Of a stretch of 46,211 bases of DNA, positions 24,627 to 32,967 are shown piece after piece. The DNA is from Bacteroidales bacterium. GTDB taxonomy: Bacteria > Bacteroidota > Bacteroidia > Bacteroidales > UBA932. Within the stretch, counting starts at the first letter, position 1, and each line of letters begins with the position of its first letter. A model generated the notes under the pieces. It was not told where the DNA came from. It worked only from the letters and a program-made list of their open reading frames with translations, and did not search any database. The position numbers and the translations under genes were made by a program. The stretch lies in contig JAFYEM010000056.1 of the NCBI GenBank assembly GCA_017544265.1, positions 1 through 46,211 on the forward strand, written 5' to 3'.

Positions 24627-27010
24627 AAAGAGACCTGACACTGCTGATACCCCTTGTACTGCTTTTCTCCTGCCGTGGAGAGGAGAGTGTCCAGCCGTCC
24701 GCGGACGACAGGAATATGGTGACTGTAAGCGTTTCCAGAAGTTCGGGATGGGCCGAGGGGGAAAGAATCAGCGTAAACGGCAATATCTCAGACCCTCTGC
24801 CGGAGGCTATTGAGGAGGCGGAAGCTGCATTCAGCGTTCCCGCAACCGTCGCACCATATCATATTGCAAGCCCCTATAACGCCGTTTTTGCCTATTCTGA
24901 CGGCAGCGCGCACGTGGATCTTCCCGAGCACAGGTTTCCCTCCGGCTCCGACCGGCAGCTGTGGCTCGGCAGGGGCGACGGAGTCTGCGCCCTCTCCCCG
25001 GTCCTGAGTACGCTTACCCTTATGGGCGGATTGGAGAAGTACCGCCGTATCAAGCTGACGGCTCTCGGCGGCAAGATGATAGCGGGAGCATTCATTACCG
25101 ATTACCAGACTTTGTCTCCGGCTCCGTCAGGCGCGTCCGATTATATAGAAATACGTCCTTCCGGCGATGAAGGTATCACTCTTCCGTTGTCTGTATCGCT
25201 TCCTCCCGGAAACTATTCCGCGGACGGTTTCCGCCTTGTCGTGACAGAGGCCGGCGGGGAGACCAGGGAAGCCATGCTGACCCCGCCCCAGGCATATCAG
25301 GCGGGTGCCGCTTATTCCATAGACATTGCCGGCAGCATGCCTGGTCCGGTTAGCGGAAAAATCTCGGTTTCCCGTCCTGACAGGGCCTGGGAGGCTGGCG
25401 AAACCGTCAATGTGAACGGAGTCCGCTCAACAGCTCTTGCGGCAGCTGATGCCGGAAGCCGCACTGCGAGCTTTGAGATTGACGGAGTCGAGGCCCCTTA
25501 CTGCGTGATTTCTCCGGCCGAAGCTCTCGGTTCCTTCAATAACGAGCGCGGGACGCTGACCATTCCTTCATCCCAGACTGCCGGCGAGTCGGGGTCCGTG
25601 TTTATCGGCAGGGCAGACGATGCGATTGTCGCGCTTTCAGAAGCCACATGCACGGTCGATATCGTTTCCGAGACTCTTTCCGGAGATATCTCTTCCATCC
25701 GCATCGAATCGGAAGGCTCCGCAATGCTTGCCGGAGAGTTCCAGACCAATTTCTGGAGCATTTCCGGAGGCACATCGTCCGCGATTGAACTTGGCGGAGG
25801 GTCAGCAGGCAAATTCAAACTTCCGGCGTCCATTGTCATGGCGCCCGGGGATTACCGGGATGCCGGTTTTGTCGTCACAGTCAGCATGAGCGGAGGCGGC
25901 GAGACCTCGGTGGAGATCCTTCCCACGAAGATCTATGCGGCCGGAGAGACCTATACGCTGAGCCTGGAGGGCGCGGCCGGGGAGCCAGACATCGATCTGT
26001 CCCTGAAGGCATCGACCTCCTCCACTCTGACACTCGGGTGGTCCCTCGGCGGAACTGCCTCCGAAGATATCGCACAGGCATATATCCTTAGTTTGTACAA
26101 TGACAAGGCCGGAACAGAGCTTTTCAGGGAATACTCATTCCCCGCCGGTGCGGCATGCTGGGGTGGAAAGACACCCAGGTTCACTGTTCCTGTTTCCACT
26201 CCCGGAAAGACACTGTTCGCCCAGGTGAATTCCGCTGACCACTTCTCCGCCATGCTGGAAGTGACGACAGATGATTTCGACATAGTCCGGATGCCCTCCT
26301 CGATATCGGCCCCCGGAATGGTGCTCGCCGAAGATTTCGGTGAACTCAGCTGGGATTTCGACGCGGTTTCATCTGCCGCCGGAGTTTCCGCACCCTCATC
26401 GCCCTCAAGTTACGGAACTCCCGGGACAGGCTATGTCCCCTTCGCCGAAAGCGTCGGAAACTGCTCGCTGTTTTCCTACGGTACTGCTCTCCAGGCAAGC
26501 CGCCTCAGTAAATGGGCCCGCGATGTCGGCACGGATTCGAGGGTGAGGCTCCATCCCGGCTATGTAACGCTGGGTTCAATAGGCGTCGACAGGGCATGGA
26601 TACTGACTCCACCTTTCCCGATCGTCTCAGGTAAAAAAGCGACAGTCACTGTCACCATTACGGTCAGCAGGGCGTTCTCTTCGGCCCATACCGACTACGC
26701 TATAGGCGTTCTGGACAACTCCTCCCACAGCGGAGCGGAAGGCGGAGGGGCCAATATGAAGGATGCGAATACTTCCGATTTCTCCTGGCCGAACGAGCGT
26801 CCGGCAAGTATCTACCGCAGATTCTCCGTCCAGGAGACCGGTTCCTGGACGACACTCGTCTTCGAAGGGCTTGTACTTTCCCGTGACGACCGTATCATCA
26901 TCGGAGCGGCCCCGTCTTACTCCGACGGAGCCACCTATAAGAATGCCGACGGATTCCGTCCGGGTCTAAACCTTTCCGACATCATCGTGGAAGTGACAAA
27001 TGTAGAGTAA
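24623..27010 (+). CDS. Modular surface lipoprotein: two fimbrillin-like domains, fibronectin-like domain, AEDF module
   Basis: The 795-residue protein has a lipoprotein signal (MKRDLTLLIPLVLLFSC, Cys17). Two fimbrillin-like domains follow in tandem, about 28-240 (SGWAEGERISVNGNISDPL ... PYNAVF) and about 245-455 (DRAWEAGETVNVNGVRSTAL ... PYCVIS), both with the 'GE.I.VNG..S..L' opening. Then comes a fibronectin-like domain with the SSTLTLGW strand (about 460-545), and one AEDF module (about 550-795: GMVLAEDFGELSW, ASRLSKW, HPGYVTLG, AWILTPPFPI, DDRIIIG). No catalytic motif is seen. The gene overlaps the CE15 gene by four bases. A glycan-binding or scaffolding role on the cell surface is inferred from the signal and the context. 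Confidence 0.75.
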   Translation: MKRDLTLLIPLVLLFSCRGEESVQPSADDRNMVTVSVSRSSGWAEGERISVNGNISDPLPEAIEEAEAAFSVPATVAPYHIASPYNAVFAYSDGSAHVDLPEHRFPSGSDRQLWLGRGDGVCALSPVLSTLTLMGGLEKYRRIKLTALGGKMIAGAFITDYQTLSPAPSGASDYIEIRPSGDEGITLPLSVSLPPGNYSADGFRLVVTEAGGETREAMLTPPQAYQAGAAYSIDIAGSMPGPVSGKISVSRPDRAWEAGETVNVNGVRSTALAAADAGSRTASFEIDGVEAPYCVISPAEALGSFNNERGTLTIPSSQTAGESGSVFIGRADDAIVALSEATCTVDIVSETLSGDISSIRIESEGSAMLAGEFQTNFWSISGGTSSAIELGGGSAGKFKLPASIVMAPGDYRDAGFVVTVSMSGGGETSVEILPTKIYAAGETYTLSLEGAAGEPDIDLSLKASTSSTLTLGWSLGGTASEDIAQAYILSLYNDKAGTELFREYSFPAGAACWGGKTPRFTVPVSTPGKTLFAQVNSADHFSAMLEVTTDDFDIVRMPSSISAPGMVLAEDFGELSWDFDAVSSAAGVSAPSSPSSYGTPGTGYVPFAESVGNCSLFSYGTALQASRLSKWARDVGTDSRVRLHPGYVTLGSIGVDRAWILTPPFPIVSGKKATVTVTITVSRAFSSAHTDYAIGVLDNSSHSGAEGGGANMKDANTSDFSWPNERPASIYRRFSVQETGSWTTLVFEGLVLSRDDRIIIGAAPSYSDGATYKNADGFRPGLNLSDIIVEVTNVE

Positions 27011-27027
27011 CACTAAAAGCGCTCAAT

Positions 27028-27183
27028 ATGAAAAAAATGAAAATTCAAACGGCCCTGAAACGGCTCTATGTCGAGCCGGTTCTGAGAATCAGGCCTCTGG
27101 CTCTCGAGAACGGTCTTTGTGTAAGCGGCAGGCTGTCTCCTGTGGATGAGGAGGATGCCGGCATAAGCGAATGGGGGGTCTGA
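27028..27183 (+). CDS. 51-residue peptide preceding a giant modular lipoprotein (copy 1)
   Basis: ATG at 27028 to TGA at 27183 encodes 51 residues with no signal peptide: a basic N-terminal half (KKMKIQTALKRLYVEPVLRI), a middle LENGLCVSG, and an acidic tail DEEDAG-ISEWG. It lies 17 bases after the previous stop and three bases before the ATG at 27187. A second gene of exactly the same length (36776-36931) precedes the other giant modular lipoprotein, with the same plan: V/E.P...R, then E...L.SG, then an acidic EDAG..EW end. Similar short proteins with a Pro-containing start, 'SG' and acidic Trp tail are found in Bacteroidales, but I know of no assigned function. Same position, length and pattern argue it is a real gene. 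Confidence 0.7.
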   Translation: MKKMKIQTALKRLYVEPVLRIRPLALENGLCVSGRLSPVDEEDAGISEWGV

Positions 27184-27186
27184 GCT

Positions 27187-30100
27187 ATGAAAAAGTATCT
27201 CCTTCTTTCCCTGGCGGCCCTCGCATTTGCATGGGCGTGCACCAATGAAATCAACGAGCCTGAGGCCGTGGTTAAGGGCGGCAGCAAGACCATCAAGGCG
27301 GTTCTTTCCGAGACCAAGTCATATCTTGGTGATAAAGAGGGCTCTGCATATCCCAACTACTGGGCTGGTGGTGATGTCATCAACGTCAACGGAGTTGCGT
27401 CTGATCCCTTGGACAATTCCTTTGACGGCAGCAGTTCGGCCGAATTCACAGTCAGCGGCGTGGCGGCACCATACGAGGCTGTCTATCCCGGGGCGGCCGT
27501 TACTAATTATGCCGCCGGAGCAGTGGAACTGACTCTTCCGGAGGTGCAGAATTATGTCGCCGGATCCTATGATCCTGCCGCATTCATTATGCTGGCAAAG
27601 AACGACAGTGACGGCCCGCTCGCCTTCGAAGCGCAGATGGCCCTGTTTAAATTTATCCCCTCAGGGAGCGTCAATATCAAGAGCGTCAAGCTGATAGCTT
27701 CCTCCAGCAAGAAACTCTCCGGACCTTTCGGAACCGACTTCAGCAGTTTCAACGCGCTTGCAGGCGCCACCAACAGTGTCACCCTCAGTATGCCGGACGG
27801 GGGAGTCGCCCCCGGAACACCGCTGATCATGTCTATCCCCGCCGGTGACTATACCGACGGCATAGGCGTCATATTCACCGACGTCAACGGTGGCGTGATG
27901 GCCCGCAGAGCTACCCCCACGAAGCCATACGAGGCCGGCAAGATGTACAGCACCGACATCAACTACGAAGCCGCCATCCTCTTCTGCTCGGCGGATGTAC
28001 TGACATCATCCTCCATAATACTCAACTGGAGCAGCGTCAACCCGGAAGACAACGTCAACCGCGCCTTCGACCTTCTGGTCTATGGTGACGCGCAGTGCTC
28101 GAACCTGCTGGAGACCTACTCCATTCCGGCTAACGCCGCCTGCTGGGATGCGTCTTTGAAAAACTGGCACCTGCACTTTGTCATAGGCGGTCTCTCACAG
28201 GGTACCCAGTACTGGTTCAAGGTAAAGGACAAGACCGACGGCAGCGTCAGCGAGGCCTGCACGGCCACTACGACGGCTTTCACTCCGGTCGAGATGCCTG
28301 CCGAAATTGCCTCGACAGGAATCGTCTATGCCGAGGACTTCAGTGAATACGCCTGGGGCTGGGAACGCATTACCCAGGCCGGCGGTTACATCCCCGCAGA
28401 CCAGAGCAGCTTCTCCAACCACTCTACCGAGGGTGCGAGCTTCACCCGCGAGGAGACAGCTGCCAACTCCGGCATGCGCTCGGCCGCCATCAATGACGCC
28501 CTTTCCGCAAGCCGCCTCGACGGCTGGCTTTCCGAGGGCAACTCCTACTATCATCCCGGCTACCTCAAACTCGGTTCGGACAACAACTACGGTTACGCCC
28601 TCACTCCCAAATTCCCCGTTGCAGAAGATAAGGAAGCCGTTGTCAATGTGACTCTCACTGCATCCCGCTACGGAGAGGATGAATATGAGACCTGGATGGT
28701 ATGCGTTGTCAGCGCAGACGGAGACAAGGGTGGCCGTGAATCCGATTTCACCTGGGCGGATGAAACCAATCCCGACTTTTACCGTGAAGTGGAATTCGCC
28801 AACATCGGCAAGGACTGGAAGACCGTCACGGTCGAAGGGCTGAAAATGGCAAGAGGCAACCGCCTGGCCTTCGGCCGCATCAAGGGCGGAGACAAGACAA
28901 AAGCCCGCGTCTATCTGAGTGAAATAAGCGTGGAAGTAACTGCCATCAATGAAGAAATTCCGACACTTGCCGCTTCCGAGGCCGGCGGAAAGACTTCTTC
29001 CACCCTTGTATTCGAGTGGGACGGCAACAAGGAGCATTCCTTCACCGCCGCGCTTTACTCTGACGCCGCCTGCGAGAATGTCGTTTCTTCTTTCGACCTT
29101 CCAGCCGCAACGGCATCTATATGGATCAAGACCAACCCGACCTATGTCTTCGGCGGCCTGACTCCCAACACGACCTATTATTTCAAGGTCTCCGACACTT
29201 CCTTAGATCCGGCAATCGTTTCCAATGTCGTCGCAGCCAAAACTGAGGAATTCGACATAGTCCAGATGCCCGCTTCCATCACTTCGCCCGGCATCGTCCT
29301 CGCCGAGGACTTCGGCGAAATCCTGTGGAATGCCGACATGATAGCAAAAGCTACAGGATTCGTTCCTTCATCGACAAGCAGTTTCTCCGATAAGGATGTT
29401 GCCAACTTCGTTGCAGGCAACAGCAACAGCGGTGAGAAAAAATGGTCCAACTGCACGGACGCAATCGCTTCCAGCCGTCTCGCCGGCTGGGCTGCAGACA
29501 GCGGAGTCTATTTCCACTGCGGTAACCTCAAGATGGGAACTGCCAGCGGCAAGGGCTGGATCCTTACCCCTGAGTTCACCGTCCCGGAAGGCAAGAAAGC
29601 CACGGTCAAGGTGACTGTGACGGCTGCCCGCTACAATTCATCCCAGGCTACAGAATGGGCTATAGCCGTCCTCAACCCCGCTGAAGCCAAAGTGACTGGC
29701 ACTTCTGCAAACTTCGCCTGGCCTCCCTACGGTGCAGCGGAGAAATACCAGGAAGTGAGCCTCAGTTCCACCTCATGGAGTACCATAACAGCAGAGGGAC
29801 TTGAAGTTCTGCCAGGAGACCGTATCACCTTCGGTGCCAGAAACGGTTCTGCCAGCAATGAGGGCCGTGTCTTCGTCGGAGACATAAAGGTGGAAGTCAC
29901 TGCTGTTGAGGATGCGGGCGTATCCGTGATGGTTCTTGAAGAAACCTCCTCGACGGTCACTATAGGATGGACTCTCGGCGGCTCCTTCGACGACGACAAG
30001 GCCAAGGCATGGGATATCGCCCTGTATGACAATGCCTCCTGCAGCGGAGAAGCGGTACGCGCATTCAGCTTCGAGGCGAACTCAACTATATGGTACAGTT

Positions 30101-31002
30101 CGGCTTCCCCGAGATTCGTATTCACCGGTCTTGCCCCCGATACGACCTATTATGTAAAGGTATCCGACGGGGCAGGTGCTGAATCCAACGCAGTGGAGGT
30201 AAAGACCAAGGCCTTCAGCGTAGTGATTCTGCCTTCCGCCGTTTCTGCGACCGGAGTCATACTGGCCGAGGATTTCAGCGAACTCTGCTGGAACAGCGAC
30301 TTTGTCAACAAGGCCGCAGGTATCGACCCTGCAAGCGGAGATAGCGGTTTAACCACCCAGACCCCGCTGGACGGCTCCGACCCGTACGATCCGGTACGTC
30401 CTGCTGTATGGTGGCAGCTGTTCAAACAGAACTCTCTCTCATCCTCCAGGCTGGCTGACTGGGTCTATGATGCCGGCGGAAGCGATTCATCATACGGAGT
30501 AACAAAAGTCTCCGGAACCGGTGACGGAAGGCCGGTAATGATCGGTCCCGGCTACCTTCAGCTCGGAACGATGCAGGCGAGCAAGACTTCCGGTAAATTC
30601 GACTGCGCGAAAGCCTGGATCATGACTCCGGAAATCCCGGTCGAGGCCGGAAAGCTTGCGACCGTTGATGTGACTATCACTGCGACGACGCCAGGTACGC
30701 TTACCGGTGAATGGGCCATATTCATAGTAAATGACGGCAAAGTCATGGATTCCTATTGGTACAGCTTCAACTGGTGCGACGTGGAGAATCCCGATTTATA
30801 CCAGCTCGTTACTCTCAACGACCATTTCACCTCCTACACAAGGACAATCAAGGTCAAGAGCGGTGAAAGAATCGGCGTCGGGCCTAAGAGCGGCTTCAGC
30901 AATCCCACGTGGAAAGCCACCACTGAAAGCAATGCTTTGAAACCCATCATGATGCTCTCCGACATCACCCTCACCGTGACAGCGATTGAGGATGCCGAGT
31001 AG
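27187..31002 (+). CDS. Giant modular surface lipoprotein, three fibronectin-like/AEDF units
   Basis: The protein has 1271 residues and a lipoprotein signal (MKKYLLLSLAALAFAWAC, Cys18). A fimbrillin-like domain (about 30-255: TKSYLGDKEG, YWAGGDVINVNG, APYEAVYPGAA) is followed by three units, each a fibronectin-like domain of about 95 residues plus an AEDF module of about 210-250 residues. The modules start IVYAEDFSEYAW, IVLAEDFGEILW and VILAEDFSELCW, and each repeats SRLxxW, a H.G.L.LG or GPGYLQLG strand, and 'TPEF/TPEIPV'. No enzyme motif is present. Last gene of the operon from 20895, followed by a hairpin terminator at 31023. Its twin is the 32968-36762 protein on the other side. It probably binds or displays at the cell surface; the ligand is unknown. 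Confidence 0.8.
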   Translation: MKKYLLLSLAALAFAWACTNEINEPEAVVKGGSKTIKAVLSETKSYLGDKEGSAYPNYWAGGDVINVNGVASDPLDNSFDGSSSAEFTVSGVAAPYEAVYPGAAVTNYAAGAVELTLPEVQNYVAGSYDPAAFIMLAKNDSDGPLAFEAQMALFKFIPSGSVNIKSVKLIASSSKKLSGPFGTDFSSFNALAGATNSVTLSMPDGGVAPGTPLIMSIPAGDYTDGIGVIFTDVNGGVMARRATPTKPYEAGKMYSTDINYEAAILFCSADVLTSSSIILNWSSVNPEDNVNRAFDLLVYGDAQCSNLLETYSIPANAACWDASLKNWHLHFVIGGLSQGTQYWFKVKDKTDGSVSEACTATTTAFTPVEMPAEIASTGIVYAEDFSEYAWGWERITQAGGYIPADQSSFSNHSTEGASFTREETAANSGMRSAAINDALSASRLDGWLSEGNSYYHPGYLKLGSDNNYGYALTPKFPVAEDKEAVVNVTLTASRYGEDEYETWMVCVVSADGDKGGRESDFTWADETNPDFYREVEFANIGKDWKTVTVEGLKMARGNRLAFGRIKGGDKTKARVYLSEISVEVTAINEEIPTLAASEAGGKTSSTLVFEWDGNKEHSFTAALYSDAACENVVSSFDLPAATASIWIKTNPTYVFGGLTPNTTYYFKVSDTSLDPAIVSNVVAAKTEEFDIVQMPASITSPGIVLAEDFGEILWNADMIAKATGFVPSSTSSFSDKDVANFVAGNSNSGEKKWSNCTDAIASSRLAGWAADSGVYFHCGNLKMGTASGKGWILTPEFTVPEGKKATVKVTVTAARYNSSQATEWAIAVLNPAEAKVTGTSANFAWPPYGAAEKYQEVSLSSTSWSTITAEGLEVLPGDRITFGARNGSASNEGRVFVGDIKVEVTAVEDAGVSVMVLEETSSTVTIGWTLGGSFDDDKAKAWDIALYDNASCSGEAVRAFSFEANSTIWYSSASPRFVFTGLAPDTTYYVKVSDGAGAESNAVEVKTKAFSVVILPSAVSATGVILAEDFSELCWNSDFVNKAAGIDPASGDSGLTTQTPLDGSDPYDPVRPAVWWQLFKQNSLSSSRLADWVYDAGGSDSSYGVTKVSGTGDGRPVMIGPGYLQLGTMQASKTSGKFDCAKAWIMTPEIPVEAGKLATVDVTITATTPGTLTGEWAIFIVNDGKVMDSYWYSFNWCDVENPDLYQLVTLNDHFTSYTRTIKVKSGERIGVGPKSGFSNPTWKATTESNALKPIMMLSDITLTVTAIEDAE

Positions 31003-31022
31003 AAGGATGGTAGCTTAATCGA

Positions 31023-31057
31023 AAGGCCGGTTGCGAATCGCAGCCGGCCTTTTTTTT
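31023..31057 (+). terminator. Rho-independent terminator between convergent operons
   Basis: AAGGCCGG and CCGGCCTT form an eight-pair GC-rich stem, extended inside by GCGA/CGC pairing, and are followed by eight Ts. It lies 21 bases after the stop at 31002. On the other strand only TTT follows the stem, so it should be weaker for the leftward operon, which ends at 31071. Confidence 0.85.
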
Positions 31058-31070
31058 GATCTTGATTCTT

Positions 31071-31217
31071 CTAAAAGCGGATTACGCCCTGTCCGTCGTT
31101 AGGAATGGATTCGAGCTGCTGCTCGGCCTCCTTTTCCTCCTCTTCGATTTTTGGATCGGGAGTGCAGGAGGAAAAGGCCAGCAGGGCGCAAAGAAGAAAT
31201 ATAAAGACCTGTTTCAC
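31071..31217 (-). CDS. 48-residue acidic lipoprotein
   Basis: A GTG at 31217 opens MKQVFIFLLCALLAFSSC, a complete lipoprotein signal with Cys18, followed by only 30 residues, which are strongly acidic (TPDPKIEEEEKEAEQQLESIPNDGQG) and end VIRF. The GTG lies immediately after the stop of the fimbrillin-EEP gene (TAAAGTG), suggesting coupled translation, and the gene ends 14 bases from the terminator stem. The acidic run after the Cys resembles the lipoprotein export signal of Bacteroidetes, which uses acidic residues after the Cys to reach the cell surface. With so little mature sequence it may be a surface-anchored peptide or small partner of the EEP protein. No family is recognised. Confidence 0.65.
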   Translation of the reverse strand: MKQVFIFLLCALLAFSSCTPDPKIEEEEKEAEQQLESIPNDGQGVIRF

Positions 31218-31218
31218 T

Positions 31219-32952
31219 TTACTGATAATCAAAGATCAAAGTAGCGGTAATCGGCCAGTGGTCGGAAATGTAGGTTACTCCGGCATAGGGCTGGAAGTCA
31301 GTTCCGAAACTGCCGGGGACAAGACCGTGCTTGGAATTTTCATAGCAGTAGCGGTAGATTATATGGTCCAGGTTGGATCCTCCGTTGGAAACGGTTCCGC
31401 TGCTGTATATTGAAGAGAAACCTGCGCATCCTTCCACGAAGTTGTTGTAACTCACGGGGTAGTCCGTCTTGCTTGTCTTCCCGTCCACATTGCGGGCAAA
31501 GTAGTAGTTTGTCCACCCTATATAACCCTTCTCTTCTCCCATGATGACAGAAGCTGCTTCATTCAGGTCGCCGGTCACTATTACCGGAAGATGTTCAGTA
31601 TTGATGGCCTCGATCTGGTTGTACAGGATTTCCGCCTCCGCCTTGCGGGCCGCGTATGCCTCGCTGGTATAGTGGGCCGTAAAGTGGGTGTTGAAGAAAT
31701 AGAACACCTCGCCGGTCGCTTTTATGCGGAACTTGATCCAGGCGCAGTTGTGCCCGTCGTCGGAACCGACGCTGGAAGGATTTGACGACAGCCAGAACGT
31801 TCCCTTGTCCAGGACATCAAATTTGGAGGTCTTGTAGAAGATGGAGTTGGAAGAATCCGTGTTGTAGTCTTTCTTGTTCCAGAGGGAACCGGAGGAACCG
31901 CTGGATTCTTTACCGTAATCCACGCCAAGTCCGTAAGCCGCATAGCCGCTGGTATTGTCCAGAATATTGACTCTCTGCCGATACTCGCATTCCTGCGTGC
32001 CGATGATGTCCGGCTGGTTTTCGTTGAAGAACGCATAGATACCGCTCCTGCGCTTGCTCCAGTAGTGGCTGCTGCTCCAGCTGCTGTTGTCGTCGTTACT
32101 CTGGCAGGCGACGTTGAGGGACCATACCTGGAGCGAGGCGCGCGCAGCCGGCATAGTGGTTTCCATAGTCGTCTGGGCCGAACGGGTGATGGTGAACGGC
32201 TCTGTGAGACTCTTGGAAGAGATACTCCCGTCCGGAAGTATGGCATTCACGGTAAGGCTCGAATAAGAGCCGTCCGGAATGACCACGAAGAACTCCTTGG
32301 CGGAAGATGTACTCAGCTGCTGGGCGGAACTGCAATTGACCGCAACAGTCTTGTAGCTGTCCGCGGAACCGGTCATCGACAGTGTGTTGCCGCCGCGGCT
32401 AACGGTTCCGGGGCCTGAGACAGCTTTGTCAAAGGTGAGTTCGAGGCGGGAAACCTTGATGCTTCCCTTCAGCTGGAGTTTCAGAACCCCGCAGAGATTC
32501 TTCATGGTAAAGCTGCCGAATGTGCTGGCTGTACCGGATAGCATAGGATTGCTGTCTGTCGCGAACGTCCCTGCGGTGTATTCCACCTCGGAAGGAAGAG
32601 TGAAAGTAAATGTACTGCTTCCGTTATAGGTGGCCGTTGAGGGGTATGCAACGAAGTAGTTCTCGCTGCTGACATACTGTGGCCTGACGCCGCTGAAAGT
32701 GCCGTTTCCTGTTCCGGCTCCGCTTTGCAGAGTGAACTTGTTGCCTGTAGAATTACCATTGGCGAATACTGCAAGCTGGTCACCTTCGGACCATAGTACG
32801 CTGCTCCCGGAAAGGCTGGTTTTGGCCTCTTCCTCCTGACCGACGGTAATCTCGGTCAGGAGGTATTCGGGCTCTGATGGTTCAGATTTACTGCATGCCG
32901 CCAGCACGGCGAGGCCGGCAAGGAGGAAGGACAGTCTGATCCTTTTGTTCAT
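31219..32952 (-). CDS. Surface lipoprotein: fimbrillin-like domain fused to an EEP phosphoesterase
   Basis: The 577-residue protein has a lipoprotein signal (MNKRIRLSFLLAGLAVLAACSK, Cys20). Residues about 35-275 are fimbrillin-like (AKTSLSGSSVLWSEGDQLAVFANG ... NYFVAYPSTATY ... LCGVLKLQLKG). Residues about 280-577 are an EEP domain: QVWSLNVACQS, DIIGTQECEYRQ (metal Glu), FFNTHFTAH, VIVTGDLNEA, SNLDHIIYR and ISDHWPITATL, with all the catalytic positions kept. The fusion anchors a phosphodiesterase-like or phosphatase enzyme on a surface stalk; I am not aware of a described role for this pairing. It lies 15 bases after the giant modular gene and is followed at once by the 48-residue lipoprotein. 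The other EEP protein of the locus (8335-9207) lacks the stalk and the lipid anchor. Confidence 0.85.
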   Translation of the reverse strand: MNKRIRLSFLLAGLAVLAACSKSEPSEPEYLLTEITVGQEEEAKTSLSGSSVLWSEGDQLAVFANGNSTGNKFTLQSGAGTGNGTFSGVRPQYVSSENYFVAYPSTATYNGSSTFTFTLPSEVEYTAGTFATDSNPMLSGTASTFGSFTMKNLCGVLKLQLKGSIKVSRLELTFDKAVSGPGTVSRGGNTLSMTGSADSYKTVAVNCSSAQQLSTSSAKEFFVVIPDGSYSSLTVNAILPDGSISSKSLTEPFTITRSAQTTMETTMPAARASLQVWSLNVACQSNDDNSSWSSSHYWSKRRSGIYAFFNENQPDIIGTQECEYRQRVNILDNTSGYAAYGLGVDYGKESSGSSGSLWNKKDYNTDSSNSIFYKTSKFDVLDKGTFWLSSNPSSVGSDDGHNCAWIKFRIKATGEVFYFFNTHFTAHYTSEAYAARKAEAEILYNQIEAINTEHLPVIVTGDLNEAASVIMGEEKGYIGWTNYYFARNVDGKTSKTDYPVSYNNFVEGCAGFSSIYSSGTVSNGGSNLDHIIYRYCYENSKHGLVPGSFGTDFQPYAGVTYISDHWPITATLIFDYQ

Positions 32953-32967
32953 GATATTCTGTTTTTA

